Source of the DNA: JACCZH01 sp963729445
Lineage (GTDB): Bacteria > Chloroflexota > Chloroflexia > Thermomicrobiales > CFX8
Direction of reading: 5' to 3'
Assembly: GCA_963729445.1 (NCBI GenBank)
Contig: CAVSNU010000002.1
Coordinates: 930,001 to 994,000, forward strand
Length of the DNA: 64,000 bases
Under the pieces are notes generated by a model, which saw nothing but the letters and a program-made list of their open reading frames with translations, ran no database searches and was not told where the DNA came from. Both the position numbers and the translations under genes were made by a program. This document shows positions 44,073-53,756 of the stretch, piece by piece; position 1 is the stretch's first letter; the number at the start of each line of letters is the position of its first letter.

Positions 44073-47000
44073 TCAAGCGCTCAAGGCTCGCTGGATCTCG
44101 GCCCGCAGGGTGATGGACCGGCGAGCGAGACGAGACATCCGCAGGTCGTGCGCGATGTCAAGGGCGGTACTCACAAGCCCCAGGGCACGATCGTGCGACT
44201 GAAGATCGTCGGAGCGCAGACACAGCCGCGCATACTCGTAGGAAGAGTGCGCCACATAGGGATGGGCCCCCATGCGGGCGTTCATCGCGATCGCCGATTC
44301 AAAGGCGTGGCGTGCCTCTTCATGGAGATCGAGCGTAGTTGCGAGTAACCCGATGAAGTGGGACGACGAGCCCAAACAGAATTCAATTGGGTCCGGCATG
44401 ATGGCCCGTTCGGGGTATGGTCGAAGGAGATCGTAGAGTGTCCGGGCTCTGGGGGTGTCGTCGAGCTTGTTCGCCATTTCGGCCAGTAGCGCGATGGTCA
44501 CCAGCCACATGACGTCACGCGGCACGTCAGTGAAATCGTGCGCGGCCAGCCGGTCAAACTCGACCCTGGCAGCGTCCAGCCGGCCGGTATCCGCCAGCAA
44601 CACCACCAGGAGTGCGTGGAAAAACGGATAATCCCGGTACACTCCAACCCGCTCGCGCAGGTCCGTGTCAAGCTCTGCCAACCTGCCCTGCTCACGCCGG
44701 ATAATGAACATGTGCTCGACGTAGGTGCTCCATGACGGACGCGGCGCCGGCCGCCGGCCGACTTCCAGCGCCTCGGTTGCTAACCGCTCAGCCTCTTCAT
44801 AGCGGCCCGTCAGCAGCGCGCGCATCGTCTGGTAGCAGAGCGCTTCCCAGATCCGTCGCGGCTCACCACGTTCACGGGAGAGTTGTGAGCCAATCGCGAT
44901 CGACTTGTCCACCGCGGCCATGTCACCCTTGCCAAGCAAACCGTCGATCCGCCACCAGTGGCCAAGGATCGTCATATAGCTGTCGCCAACGATCTCAGCC
45001 TGGCGGATGATCTCTTCGGCATCCGCGATCGTCTCATCCAGCACGTCGGGCCGGATGGCCGATTTCAACCGGCTCTCCAGCGCGTGTACCAATGTCACTG
45101 GGTCATTCAAACCACGGGCGATGGCCACCGCTTCGTTGCCAAGGGCAGCCCTGCGCTCGACGTCACCGGAGTAATCGAGCGCGCGCACCAGGGCACCGAG
45201 CACTTGCACCCGGTACAGGCCGTCGGCCGGCCCGAGCGACAGCAGCGCTTCTTCTAACAAGCGCACAACCTGTTGGTCCCAGGGGCGGATCTCCATCGAG
45301 GCCCAGGCGACGGTCGCGGCGGCCTGGGCAAGCTCCTGGGGCAGATGCAGACGCCGGGCAAGCATCGCGGCTTGCAGACAGGTCTCGCGTGATTTGGCAC
45401 TGTCGCCCGCACTACGTTGCGCTTCACCCAACGCCAGCAAGAGGTTACAGCGGCGCGGGTAATCGACCGGTGTAGTCAGATCGAGTGCATGCAGCGCTCG
45501 CTCATAGTGACCGGCCGCCTCATCGAATCCAGACTGCGCCATCGCCCACTTGCCGGCCCGGGTGGAGTAGTCAACGGCCTTGATAATGTCCTTGCGTGGA
45601 GCGGAGCGGAAGTAGTGATGCGCCAACTCTGCCAGGTGTGGCTCCAGGTTGTCCTCAAAGATCGTTTCCAACGCCTCAGCGATATCGCCGTGCAGCTGCG
45701 TTCGGCGCGCTGACCCGAGCTCGCCGTAGATCGTCTCGCGTATTAAGGCGTGTGAGAAGCGGTACCGGCCCGGCTCATCGGGTGTTTCGGTGACGATGCG
45801 CGCGCGAACGGCTTCTTCGAGGATGTCCAGCAGCCCAGCCTGCGAAATACCGGTTGCCAGGTGCAGCACGTTCATCCCGAAATCCCGGCCGATGACCGCC
45901 CCGACGGCCAGCAAGGCGTTCGCTTCATCGGAGAGCCGGTCTAACCGCTGATGGATGACTTCGCGCACGCTGGCAGGAATGGCCAGCGGCCAGGCATGCC
46001 CCGCGACCGGAGCACTCAGCTGCCCTTCGTGGATGAGCAGCTGCACGACCTCGCCGACGAAGAACGGGTTCCCTTCGGTGAGGCCGTAGACGGCCGTGAC
46101 CAGCTCATCAGGCGGCTCAAGCCCGGCCAGCGCGGCGATGAACCGGCCGACATCTTCCCGGGACAGGCCCTCCAGCTGGATGCGACGGTTACCGGACTGT
46201 CGCACGATCTGGCTCAATGCCTGGTTCAGTGGGTGGAAACGGTCGACGTCCGACTCCCGGTACGTGGCCAGGATGACAATGGATGCGGTGCGCAGATCGC
46301 GCACCAGAAAATCCAGCAGCAAGAGCGATGAGCGATCGGCCCAGTGCAAATCATCGAGCACCAGGAGCAGCGGCTCTCGCGCCGCGATTCGTTTAAGAAC
46401 ATTGCTGACCGCATCAAAGAGGCGGAAGCGAGCGCCACTCCCGCTGATGCCCGGCATCTCGGTCACGTCACAAAGCCGCTCCCGCACCTCCGGGACAATC
46501 TGGGCGATATCCGCCGCATGCCGCCCCAGACGTTCGCGGATCTCATGGTTCGTATGGCCGGCCAGGTAGCTGCGGATGATCTGCACCCACGGCCAGTAGG
46601 CAGGAGCACCCTCGTCCTGATAACAGCGGCCCCAGTACACCGAAGTTCTGCGGCCCCCCGTAACGAGTCGCGTCATCGTTTCAGCCAACGTGGTCTTGCC
46701 GATACCTGGCTCGCCGGAGAGCATAACCACCCGGCCATGCCCCGCTAACCCATCCTCAACCGCGTTCTTGAGCACGTCCAGATCCGCGTCGCGCCCGAAA
46801 AACCCGGGATCGTTCTCCGGGTCACGCTCTGGAGGGACCCCGGGCTCCTCCAGAGCGACCGCAGCGTCGGTTACCGAAAAACGGCCCTCGACGATGTACT
46901 GGTGCAGCTCGACCGTCGAGGGGTCAGGATCGAGCTGGAACTCTCTCATCAGGATCTCGCGCAGTAGATGATACTGGTGAATCGCATACTGTCGGCGGCC

Positions 47001-47663
47001 GGTCAGGGCATACAGCTTCATGAGGGCGGCGTGTGCATCTTCGTTCGCTGGATCGGCCGCAATGATCTTGCGCAAGGCATCCATCGCCCGGGGAAGCTCA
47101 CCCCGTGCCTCGAAGCGATTGGCGAACTCGTGCAGAAGGCTGAGATACACGCCATTCAACGCGATCCGCCGGTCGGCGACCCAATCCTCGTAGCGGTCTT
47201 CAGTCAGCAGGTCATCACGGTAGAGATCAACCGCCTCATCGAACAGCCTCCCGTCGCCGGTGCGACTCGCTTCGAGCGCTTTCGACTCGAATGCCTCGGC
47301 GTCGATCCAGAGCGGACCCAGGGGTAACAACGAGAGGACCTGGCGGTGGTGGCGGATAACGTCGTTCGTGTCCATGCTGCTGCCATAGACACTCAGCAGG
47401 GCACGCCTCGCGGCGTGCAGCGCCTGGTTCAACCCGCGCAACCCGGCGGCGCCATCGGCGCCTGGCCAGAGCAGCTCGATCATCTGTTCACGATGCAGGC
47501 GCCGCTCGGAGGTGAGCGCCAGAATCTTGACGAGCGAGCGCGCCTTGCGCAGACGCCAGCTCGACTCAGCGACGGTCCGAGAGCCAAGCTCCACCCGGAA
47601 CTCGCCCAGCAGATAGATCCTGAGGGTTTCGGAGCGTCCATTGGGTTCTTCGGAAGGCATCAA
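44073..47663 (-). CDS. BTAD-AAA transcriptional activator (SARP/AfsR-like) with TPR tail
   Basis: 1196 residues. Residues 12-100: OmpR-like winged helix (LRIYLLGEFRVELGSRTVAE, LHREQMIELLWPG, GLNQALHAARRAL). About 105-265: bacterial transcriptional activator domain. About 288-600: STAND-type ATPase with Walker A GEPGIGKTT (317-325) and Walker B LLLVLDDLHWAD. About 640-1196: TPR-like repeats, with no C-terminal LuxR helix-turn-helix, so DNA binding relies on the N-terminal domain. Such large sensors switch on when ligand and ATP bind. It may control the divergent or neighbouring genes, but no target site is evident. Many of these occur in Chloroflexota and Actinomycetota genomes. Confidence 0.93.
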   Translation of the reverse strand: MMPSEEPNGRSETLRIYLLGEFRVELGSRTVAESSWRLRKARSLVKILALTSERRLHREQMIELLWPGADGAAGLRGLNQALHAARRALLSVYGSSMDTNDVIRHHRQVLSLLPLGPLWIDAEAFESKALEASRTGDGRLFDEAVDLYRDDLLTEDRYEDWVADRRIALNGVYLSLLHEFANRFEARGELPRAMDALRKIIAADPANEDAHAALMKLYALTGRRQYAIHQYHLLREILMREFQLDPDPSTVELHQYIVEGRFSVTDAAVALEEPGVPPERDPENDPGFFGRDADLDVLKNAVEDGLAGHGRVVMLSGEPGIGKTTLAETMTRLVTGGRRTSVYWGRCYQDEGAPAYWPWVQIIRSYLAGHTNHEIRERLGRHAADIAQIVPEVRERLCDVTEMPGISGSGARFRLFDAVSNVLKRIAAREPLLLVLDDLHWADRSSLLLLDFLVRDLRTASIVILATYRESDVDRFHPLNQALSQIVRQSGNRRIQLEGLSREDVGRFIAALAGLEPPDELVTAVYGLTEGNPFFVGEVVQLLIHEGQLSAPVAGHAWPLAIPASVREVIHQRLDRLSDEANALLAVGAVIGRDFGMNVLHLATGISQAGLLDILEEAVRARIVTETPDEPGRYRFSHALIRETIYGELGSARRTQLHGDIAEALETIFEDNLEPHLAELAHHYFRSAPRKDIIKAVDYSTRAGKWAMAQSGFDEAAGHYERALHALDLTTPVDYPRRCNLLLALGEAQRSAGDSAKSRETCLQAAMLARRLHLPQELAQAAATVAWASMEIRPWDQQVVRLLEEALLSLGPADGLYRVQVLGALVRALDYSGDVERRAALGNEAVAIARGLNDPVTLVHALESRLKSAIRPDVLDETIADAEEIIRQAEIVGDSYMTILGHWWRIDGLLGKGDMAAVDKSIAIGSQLSRERGEPRRIWEALCYQTMRALLTGRYEEAERLATEALEVGRRPAPRPSWSTYVEHMFIIRREQGRLAELDTDLRERVGVYRDYPFFHALLVVLLADTGRLDAARVEFDRLAAHDFTDVPRDVMWLVTIALLAEMANKLDDTPRARTLYDLLRPYPERAIMPDPIEFCLGSSSHFIGLLATTLDLHEEARHAFESAIAMNARMGAHPYVAHSSYEYARLCLRSDDLQSHDRALGLVSTALDIAHDLRMSRLARRSITLRAEIQRALSA

Positions 47664-47747
47664 CGACCCGTCACCGGCATGCCTTTCGATTATTGGAACG
47701 GATACTGCTTTCCGCTATTCTACCCTTGCGAACGCAAGTCTGGCTCT

Positions 47748-48155
47748 CTACCTTTTGTCCTGTACTTCCTCCACATGCACCGGCGCAAGAAAACCACCGT
47801 AGAGATTAAGGAGCGCCATCGCTCCTGCTGCCAGAAAGATCGTCATACCGGCGCGGGTATCAAGATCATCTGCACCGAGTGAGAGCACGGCGGCAACGAT
47901 CACCGCGATCTCCAGACCAGCCGCTGCCCGCATCATCCGCCGGCCGGACGTGTCGTCTGCGATAAAGAAAAAGAGGGCCAACGCCACGCCCAGGTCCGCC
48001 GCCCCACACATGCGCATCAGCAGCAACGTAGTGGGGCTGCGGTCAAACGGTGAAGTGCCTAGAACGTCAAAAATGTACCCCGGTGTGAGGAGCGCCACTA
48101 CCCCGACCAGCGCGTAGATCGCCATGATGAGAAGCTGGATTCGCGCGCGTGTCAT
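47748..48155 (-). CDS. Hypothetical four-TM membrane protein
   Basis: 135 residues. TM segments: IQLLIMAIYALVGVVALLTP, TLLLMRMCGAADLGVALALF, AAGLEIAVIVAAVLSLGA and AGMTIFLAAGAMALLNLYGG. The conserved-looking RMCGAADLGVAL in TM2 is similar to small membrane proteins of the DUF4345-like kind (weak). It lies 84 bp upstream of the regulator gene on the same strand, and divergent to the M19-like gene. Confidence 0.65.
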   Translation of the reverse strand: MTRARIQLLIMAIYALVGVVALLTPGYIFDVLGTSPFDRSPTTLLLMRMCGAADLGVALALFFFIADDTSGRRMMRAAAGLEIAVIVAAVLSLGADDLDTRAGMTIFLAAGAMALLNLYGGFLAPVHVEEVQDKR

Positions 48156-48316
48156 AGCACCTCACCTTCTGACCATTTTTGCTTGTAACCGTCTCCTTCA
48201 TTTTAACGGTACGGATCCCGGGTGGTGACGAGAAGGCTTTCTCTTGGCAGGCGGTGACGAATCTGCGAGACTGCCTGGCACGGCAAAACGCAAACCGAAG
48301 GGATGGGAACGGCGAC

Positions 48317-49372
48317 ATGGCGGCGACACTCTTCAACGAGACGAACAAGGGATTCCACCCGTTTCTGGAGAACGATCATCCCTACATTTTCGTCGACTCC
48401 TGCATGCAAGCCTGGCCGGACGCCGACTTCGCCAACGCCCACCGCCATGGTGTCACCGCCTACGCGGTGACGGCCTGGCGACCGCATGCGACCGTCGAGC
48501 AAGCGCTTGAGGAGGGCATGTTCTGGCATCTCGTCGCCCGGCAGTACGACAACGTGATCGTCGCCGAGACCGCTGCCGACATCCGGCGTGCCAAAGAAGA
48601 ACGCAAGGCTGCCTTCATTATGACCGCCCAGGGTGGCGATTTCATCGGCAACAAGCTCCACCGCGTTGAAGCCTTCCAGCGTCTCGGCCTGCGGATGATG
48701 CTGCTGGCCTACAACCAGACCAACCTGATCTGTGACGGCGCGCTGGACCGCACCAGCAGCGGACTGACGCGTTTTGGCGAGCTGGTCGTTGACGAGTGCA
48801 ACCGGGTCGGCATCCTGCTCGACTGCACCCACACGGGCAAGGCAGCGACACTCCAGATTATCGAGCGCAGCAGCCAACCGGTGGTCTTCAGCCACTCCAA
48901 CCCCAACGGCCTCGTCCCCAGCCCGCGCAACATCGACGACGACCAGATCAAAGCCTGCGTCGCGAAGGGCGGCCTGATCGGCCTCGCACCGTGGGGGCCA
49001 CTCGTCATGAAACCCGGCACAACCCACTGGCCGACGGTAGACGATTTCATCGACCATATCGACTACATCGCCCAGCTCACCGGCAGCACCGACCACATCG
49101 GGATCGGCACCGACATGTCGCTCGGGACCTACCCCGACCACGAGCACGACCCCTGGGGCGAGCCGCAGTGGCCGGCTGTCGGCGCCGACTACGGCAAGCA
49201 CATCACCACCGACGTTCGCTCGCCCCGCCGAGCGCTGGATGGCTTCTCCAACTACACCGAGATCACCAACCTGATCGACAAGCTCCAGGCACGCGGCTAT
49301 AGCAACGAGGATGTCAGCAAGATTCTGGGAGAGAACTACCTGCGAATCTTTGAGCAGGTCTGGTCAGCGTAA
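48317..49372 (+). CDS. Membrane dipeptidase-like protein (peptidase M19), altered metal site
   Basis: 351 residues from ATG 48317, no signal peptide. The TIM-barrel is recognised by LLAYNQTNLICDG, SGLTRFGELVVDECNRVGIL, LDCTHTGKAATLQIIERSSQ, VVFSHSNPNGL, HIGIGTDMSLG and the C-terminal NLIDKLQARGYSNEDVSKIL. The usual first metal motif H-x-D near the N-terminus is replaced by FVDSCMQAWPDAD, and the bridging Glu of the I-E-G-G motif appears as Gln in TAQGGDF. The other His positions are kept. It may therefore bind a different metal set or have another activity. The classic family hydrolyses dipeptides and beta-lactams. Confidence 0.85.
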   Translation: MAATLFNETNKGFHPFLENDHPYIFVDSCMQAWPDADFANAHRHGVTAYAVTAWRPHATVEQALEEGMFWHLVARQYDNVIVAETAADIRRAKEERKAAFIMTAQGGDFIGNKLHRVEAFQRLGLRMMLLAYNQTNLICDGALDRTSSGLTRFGELVVDECNRVGILLDCTHTGKAATLQIIERSSQPVVFSHSNPNGLVPSPRNIDDDQIKACVAKGGLIGLAPWGPLVMKPGTTHWPTVDDFIDHIDYIAQLTGSTDHIGIGTDMSLGTYPDHEHDPWGEPQWPAVGADYGKHITTDVRSPRRALDGFSNYTEITNLIDKLQARGYSNEDVSKILGENYLRIFEQVWSA

Positions 49373-49399
49373 CCTCCCCGGCAATGCGGATGCGAGAAC

Positions 49400-49850
49400 G
49401 CCTTGCTACTGGCGTTCGGCAGACGGAAGGAGCGAGCGTTCGACTCTCGCGTCCCAGAAAGCCACCGCGATCAGCATCAGCGCCGCGGCGGTCGTGAGCA
49501 CCAGCGTCGAGGAGACGGCGGCAAGCGGAGCGCCCACGTGAACAGCGTGTGCCCGGCCAGAAAGAGTATCGGCCCGCCCAGTACCAGTGGCGTCGTCAAG
49601 ACCGTCGCCGGAGCGGTCGGGTGTGCAAGTAGGTATAGGCGCTGAGGCCCAGGCGTCCAGGATCGCTCGCTGCCGAGATCACGTCGATCCTGGCTTCCGC
49701 TCCACGGTCGAAGTAAATCCACCAGGACGCGACACTGCCGATGCAGGCGACGGAGAATGCTGCGACGATCCCTGCCGAAGTGGGCAGGTCGCCGAAGGTA
49801 GAGCCGGCGATCAGGATCGATTCGCCCAGCGCGAGCATACGATGCGCACA
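49400..49850 (-). pseudogene. LtrA-like membrane protein, degraded 3' remnant
   Basis: On the minus strand the last third of a low-temperature-requirement A protein can be read in pieces: MLALGESILIAGSTFGDLPT, then ACIGSVASWWIYFDRGAEAR and DPGRLGLSAYTYLH (frame of 49838), then LAHPTAPATVLTTPLVLGGP, ILFLAGHTLFTWALR (another frame), and a last TM, LAAVSSTLVLTTAAALMLIA, in a third. The N-terminal two thirds, normally about 240 residues, are absent upstream. So this is a relic between the M19-like and gamma-glutamyltransferase genes. Confidence 0.7.
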
Positions 49851-50032
49851 CTGGCCGCTATACCGGAGCGTTCTTCATCCGTCCATCTGGAACTTCGTCG
49901 CATGTTTGCATGCATCCCCCGTTGTGCCGGCCGAAGCGCCGGAGCAAGGCCAGGCAGATCCGGAGTGACCTAAGCATGCCTCAGGCTATGATGGCATCGC
50001 TGAATTCGAAACGACCGGATTGGGAGCCCATC

Positions 50033-51625
50033 ATGTCCACAGCACACTACCCGCCGCACGAAGCCGTCGCCGGCACCGGGGGAGTAGTCTCGACCGCGCA
50101 CCCCTATGCGACCCAGGCAGCCATGCAGGTGTTGGCGAACGGTGGCACCGCGGTTGACGCGGCGATTGCGGCCGGAGCCGTCTTGACCGTCGTCATGCCG
50201 TGGGCCGGACAGCTTGGTGGAGATTGCTTCTTTCTGGTCTCCGAGCCGGACGGTACCGTCAGCGCCGTCAACGGTTCAGGCGCTGCACCACAAGGCGCGA
50301 CTCTCGAAAAATACCGCAGTCTGGGCCAGATTCCGGAATCAGGCTGGTGGGCGTCGACCGTGCCCGGCATGGTGGACGGCTGGCAGACAGCTCACAAAAC
50401 GTGGGGCCGCACCGGCTGGGCACAGTTGTTCGACGCTGCTGCGCACTATGCAGGCGACGGCATTGTCGTCACCAAGTCGATCCAGGACCGTATCGCTGCG
50501 AATGCCGCGGTCTGGTCGACAGTTCCCGAGACCGCGCGTATCTTCCTGCCGGGTGGATCACCACCCGCCGTCGGCTCGGGTTTTAGCCAATCCGATCTCG
50601 CGGAGTCGCTGCGGGCGATTGCGGAAGGAGGTTCCGCCGCTTTCTACGAGGGAGAGATCGCACGGAAGATCGTCAAGAGCTCGACCGCCGATGGTGGTCT
50701 CTTTTCCGCCGACGACCTCAGCAGCCACAGTACCCCGACGCCGCCACCGATCTCCATCCCATACCGTGGCACGACCGTCTACGAGCAGCCTCCGGTAACC
50801 CAGGGAATTGTGCTGTTGATGGCCCTCGGAGTGCTGGAGGAGCTTGGGTACGGCAACTACGATGCCCAGACCGCGGACAGCGTGCACCTGCAGGTCGAGG
50901 CAACCAAGCTCGGGTTCATCGACCGTCTGGCCCATCTTGGCGATCCGGAGCACGTGTTTGTGTCTGTGGATGACATGCTCTCGGCCGAGGCAAGCCGTCG
51001 CCGAGCCGGCTCGATCGACCTCAGGCAGCGGAGCGACCGCTTCGGGCAGCTCCCGGCGCATGCCGATACCACGTCGCTGGTCGTGGCCGACGGTGAAGGA
51101 CGGGTTGTGACCTACATCCACTCGCTCTACACCGGCTCGGGAGTGGTTGTGCCCGGTACCGGAATCATGATGAACTCGCGCTTGCTCGGCTTCTCCCTCG
51201 ACCCGGACAGCCCCAACGCGCTCGCGCCGGGCAAGCGTCCGGTTCACACACTCAATGCCGCAATGGTCGTCAACGGGAACGATGTCTACGGCGTCTGCAC
51301 CCCCGGCGCGAACCTGCAAGTGCAGCACAACCTCCAGGTGCTCACGAACCTGCTCGACCACGAACTGGAGCTGCAAGCCGCCGTCGACGCCCCACGCTGG
51401 TCGATGGGTGACCAGCTAGAGATCGGCGATCCCGCCCTGCAGATTGAAGATCGTTTTGGCGACGAGGTGCTCCAGGACCTGGAGCGGCGCGGCCATACCC
51501 TCAATAGAGCGCCCGCCTGGGCCGTCGGTGGCGGCATCCAGCTCGTGCGGGCAGACCGATCGAAGGGGACGCTTTGGGCGGCCCGTGACCCGCGCAGGGC
51601 GACGAATCTGGCGGCGGCGTTCTAG
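50033..51625 (+). CDS. Gamma-glutamyltransferase family protein
   Basis: 530 residues from ATG 50033 with TGGGAG 8 bases upstream. Starts STAHPYATQAAMQVLANGGT with AVDAAIAAGAVLTVVMPWAG. The proposed nucleophile is the second threonine of HADTTSLVVADGEGRVVTYI, and MMNSRLLGFSLDPDSPNALA with PGKRPVHTLN matches the family. The oxyanion motif GSPGG is replaced by VCTPGANLQ. No signal peptide is seen. It is followed after 102 bp by a class V aminotransferase on the same strand. This is a different subfamily from the genes at 6321 and 63491. Confidence 0.9.
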   Translation: MSTAHYPPHEAVAGTGGVVSTAHPYATQAAMQVLANGGTAVDAAIAAGAVLTVVMPWAGQLGGDCFFLVSEPDGTVSAVNGSGAAPQGATLEKYRSLGQIPESGWWASTVPGMVDGWQTAHKTWGRTGWAQLFDAAAHYAGDGIVVTKSIQDRIAANAAVWSTVPETARIFLPGGSPPAVGSGFSQSDLAESLRAIAEGGSAAFYEGEIARKIVKSSTADGGLFSADDLSSHSTPTPPPISIPYRGTTVYEQPPVTQGIVLLMALGVLEELGYGNYDAQTADSVHLQVEATKLGFIDRLAHLGDPEHVFVSVDDMLSAEASRRRAGSIDLRQRSDRFGQLPAHADTTSLVVADGEGRVVTYIHSLYTGSGVVVPGTGIMMNSRLLGFSLDPDSPNALAPGKRPVHTLNAAMVVNGNDVYGVCTPGANLQVQHNLQVLTNLLDHELELQAAVDAPRWSMGDQLEIGDPALQIEDRFGDEVLQDLERRGHTLNRAPAWAVGGGIQLVRADRSKGTLWAARDPRRATNLAAAF

Positions 51626-51727
51626 GGTCATCCCCTCTTTTTGCCAATATCCCGTGCTACCGCTATGATGCTTCGCGGCAACCATCACCAATGTGTGGAT
51701 ATCGAGGAGAGGGAGAACACGCACAGC

Positions 51728-52912
51728 ATGCCAGACATCAAAGACATCAGGAGCATGGTTCCGGCCGTGCAACAGACCGCCTATCTGAACACCGGTACCT
51801 GTGGCCCAATGCCGCGCGTAGCCTACGAGGCGATCCGGGAAGAGCTTGAGAAGGAACTTACGCCTGCCCGAATTGATGCCGACCACTTCCCAGCCATCGC
51901 CGAGGCACGTAACGGCGTGCGCGAGGTTGTCGCCGCGGCCATCAACGCCGACCCGAGCGAGATCGCCGTGACCCACCGCACCACCGAGGGCATGTACATC
52001 GCGATCATGGGCTACCGCTGGCAGCCGGGCGACGAGATCATCCTCTCCAACATCGAGCACCCGGGCGGCATGTTGCCGTCCTTCCTGGCCAAGCGGCGCC
52101 ATGGGGTCCGCGTGCGGGTAGCCGACATCGGGCTCGGCGGCGGTGACCCGGACTGTATTGTCAAAGCCTTTGAAGAGAAGATCACGCCGCGCACCAGGAT
52201 GATCGTCCTCTCGCATGTCTCGTACACTACCGGCGCAAAGCTGCCGCTCAAAGCGATTACCGAGATGGCGCACGCGCATGACGTCCTGGTGGCGGTCGAC
52301 GCCGCGCAGTCGTTCGGGTCGATGCAGCTGGACATGCAGGACCTCGGCGTCGATTTCTACGCCTGCCCCGGTCAGAAGTGGGCCTGCGGACCGGAGGGCA
52401 CCGGCTCGCTCTATGTCAGATCATCGAGCATCGGCGAGATCGAGCAGAACTTCGCCGGCAGCATGACGCCCGGAACGATGGACTATTACAGCGGCACCTA
52501 CGCCCCGGCTCCCGGCGCGGCCCGCTTCGACACCGCCGGCGCGAACGTCGGCCAGACCGTCGGACAGCGCGTCGCCACGCAATGGGTGACCCAGGATGTC
52601 GGTCTCGACTGGATCGAGGGCCGCATCTGCAAGCTGGCAAACAAGACCCACGACAAGCTCTCCAAGCTCAAGGGCGTCGAGGTGGTCACACCGAAAGAAG
52701 CCCTGTCGGGCCTGATTGCGTTCACCGTGGAGGGCATCACGCCACCGGATCTCAACACCCGGCTGGCCCAGGAGCACAACGTCACGATCCGCTACGTCAA
52801 CAAGTACATCAACAACCCCGACGCCGCGCGCGTCTCGTTGGGCTTCTATAACAATGAAGATGACATCGAGCAGTTCATCGAGGGCATCAAGACGATCCAG
52901 AAGTCGCTCTAA
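51728..52912 (+). CDS. Class V aminotransferase (isopenicillin N epimerase / cysteine desulfurase-like)
   Basis: 394 residues from ATG 51728. PLP fold-type I: AYLNTGTCGPMPRVAYEAIR at the start, THRTTEGMYIAIMGYRWQPG around the phosphate site, SHVSYTTGAKLPLKAI, VDAAQSFGSMQLDMQDLGVD, and the Schiff-base lysine in FYACPGQKWACGPEGTGSLY. No active-site Cys like that of NifS/IscS is seen in the C-terminal part, so an aminotransferase or epimerase or lyase activity is more likely than desulfuration (inference). It lies 102 bp after the gamma-glutamyltransferase. Confidence 0.92.
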   Translation: MPDIKDIRSMVPAVQQTAYLNTGTCGPMPRVAYEAIREELEKELTPARIDADHFPAIAEARNGVREVVAAAINADPSEIAVTHRTTEGMYIAIMGYRWQPGDEIILSNIEHPGGMLPSFLAKRRHGVRVRVADIGLGGGDPDCIVKAFEEKITPRTRMIVLSHVSYTTGAKLPLKAITEMAHAHDVLVAVDAAQSFGSMQLDMQDLGVDFYACPGQKWACGPEGTGSLYVRSSSIGEIEQNFAGSMTPGTMDYYSGTYAPAPGAARFDTAGANVGQTVGQRVATQWVTQDVGLDWIEGRICKLANKTHDKLSKLKGVEVVTPKEALSGLIAFTVEGITPPDLNTRLAQEHNVTIRYVNKYINNPDAARVSLGFYNNEDDIEQFIEGIKTIQKSL

Positions 52913-53094
52913 GGCGCCGGTCTTCGAAACCAGTAGCGCGGGGACACCCGGCCGGGTGTCCCTTTAACATTGTCATCCTGGAGGAGGGGCTGTGCGTCCT
53001 CCTGTACGTAGCACTCGCCATTGAGCGGTTACAATCGGTGTAACTGCCCAGACGCGAAGGAGCAGGGCAAGCAGCACGGAGAGGGTAAGCGCAG

Positions 53095-53418
53095 ATGTTC
53101 GTGGACCTGACCTTTTTTGAAGTCGAGGGCGAACATGCTGAGCGGTTCGAGTTGGCCTACGGCGTCGTTATCCAGCGGGCCTTCGAGTCCGAAGGCTGCA
53201 TCTCCTCTGACCTGGTCCGTCTGAGCGAAGAGAACCGTTACTGCTGGGTGGAGCGCTGGGTAGACCGCGACGCGCACCAGCGCTTCAACGAGTTCCTCTT
53301 CGGCGACATCCTTCCCGGTTTGCCGGAGGACTTCAAGGACATCGTCACCCGGCTCGGCAGCCGCGACGCCAATGGCTTTCGCGTCAGCGTACCTGACAGC
53401 GTGGCCAGAACAGAGTAA
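53095..53418 (+). CDS. Small alpha/beta-barrel (ABM/Dabb-like) protein
   Basis: 107 residues. The pattern MFVDLTFFEVEGEHAERFEL, then AFESEGCISSDLVRLSEENR and YCWVERWVDRDAHQRFNEFL is the ferredoxin-like fold of antibiotic biosynthesis monooxygenase-type dimers: a strand, helix, strand ending in x-x-E-x-W-x-D. GGAGAGG lies 10 bases before the ATG. These proteins degrade or oxidise small compounds or simply bind them; nothing here decides which. The next small membrane gene follows at 60 bp. Confidence 0.75.
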   Translation: MFVDLTFFEVEGEHAERFELAYGVVIQRAFESEGCISSDLVRLSEENRYCWVERWVDRDAHQRFNEFLFGDILPGLPEDFKDIVTRLGSRDANGFRVSVPDSVARTE

Positions 53419-53477
53419 GATTCAGGGTGGTTGGCAGATGTCCATCCGTTGCCGTGGGGTGCAGGAGGATAGTACCG

Positions 53478-53690
53478 GTGAAGTTACCTCTACAGATCAT
53501 ATTGCCGCTGGCCTCGATATTGCTTGGCGGAGCGATCGCAGTAAGCATTGGCTTGATAAACCTGCAACTGGCCGAACGCTTCAGCCACAACGAGCCAGTG
53601 ATATTCGCCGCGGGACTAACCCTGCTGATCGTGATCGTCGCAGCACTGCTGTCACGCAACGCGCCAGACCCGGGCAACAGCCTCGACTAG
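53478..53690 (+). CDS. Small two-TM membrane protein
   Basis: 70 residues from GTG 53478, with AGGAGG about 9 bases upstream; the open frame reaches 53427 but has no better start. Two TM helices (LPLQIILPLASILLGGAIAV and PVIFAAGLTLLIVIVAALLS) with a short loop LINLQLAERFSHNE between. Unknown function. The metG promoter TTGACA begins right after its stop codon. Confidence 0.6.
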   Translation: MKLPLQIILPLASILLGGAIAVSIGLINLQLAERFSHNEPVIFAAGLTLLIVIVAALLSRNAPDPGNSLD

Positions 53691-53719
53691 TTGACATCAT
53701 CTCAGCTGCATGCTAGGTT
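53691..53719 (+). promoter_or_regulatory. Promoter of the metG T-box leader
   Basis: TTGACA at 53691, exactly 17 bases, TAGGTT at 53714. Predicted transcription start about 53727, just before a small hairpin (AACGCTGGCG/CGCCGGCGTT, 53729-53752) and the T-box leader. Confidence 0.75.
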
Positions 53720-53756
53720 ACACATTCAACGCTGGCGGTTTTCGCCGGCGTTGCGA

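Noticed and set aside
48203..49201. 332-codon minus-strand frame opposite the M19-like gene
   Set aside because: Shadow; only the plus-strand protein is recognisable.
50558..51376. 272-codon minus-strand frame opposite the second gamma-glutamyltransferase
   Set aside because: Shadow; the plus-strand product has the family motifs.
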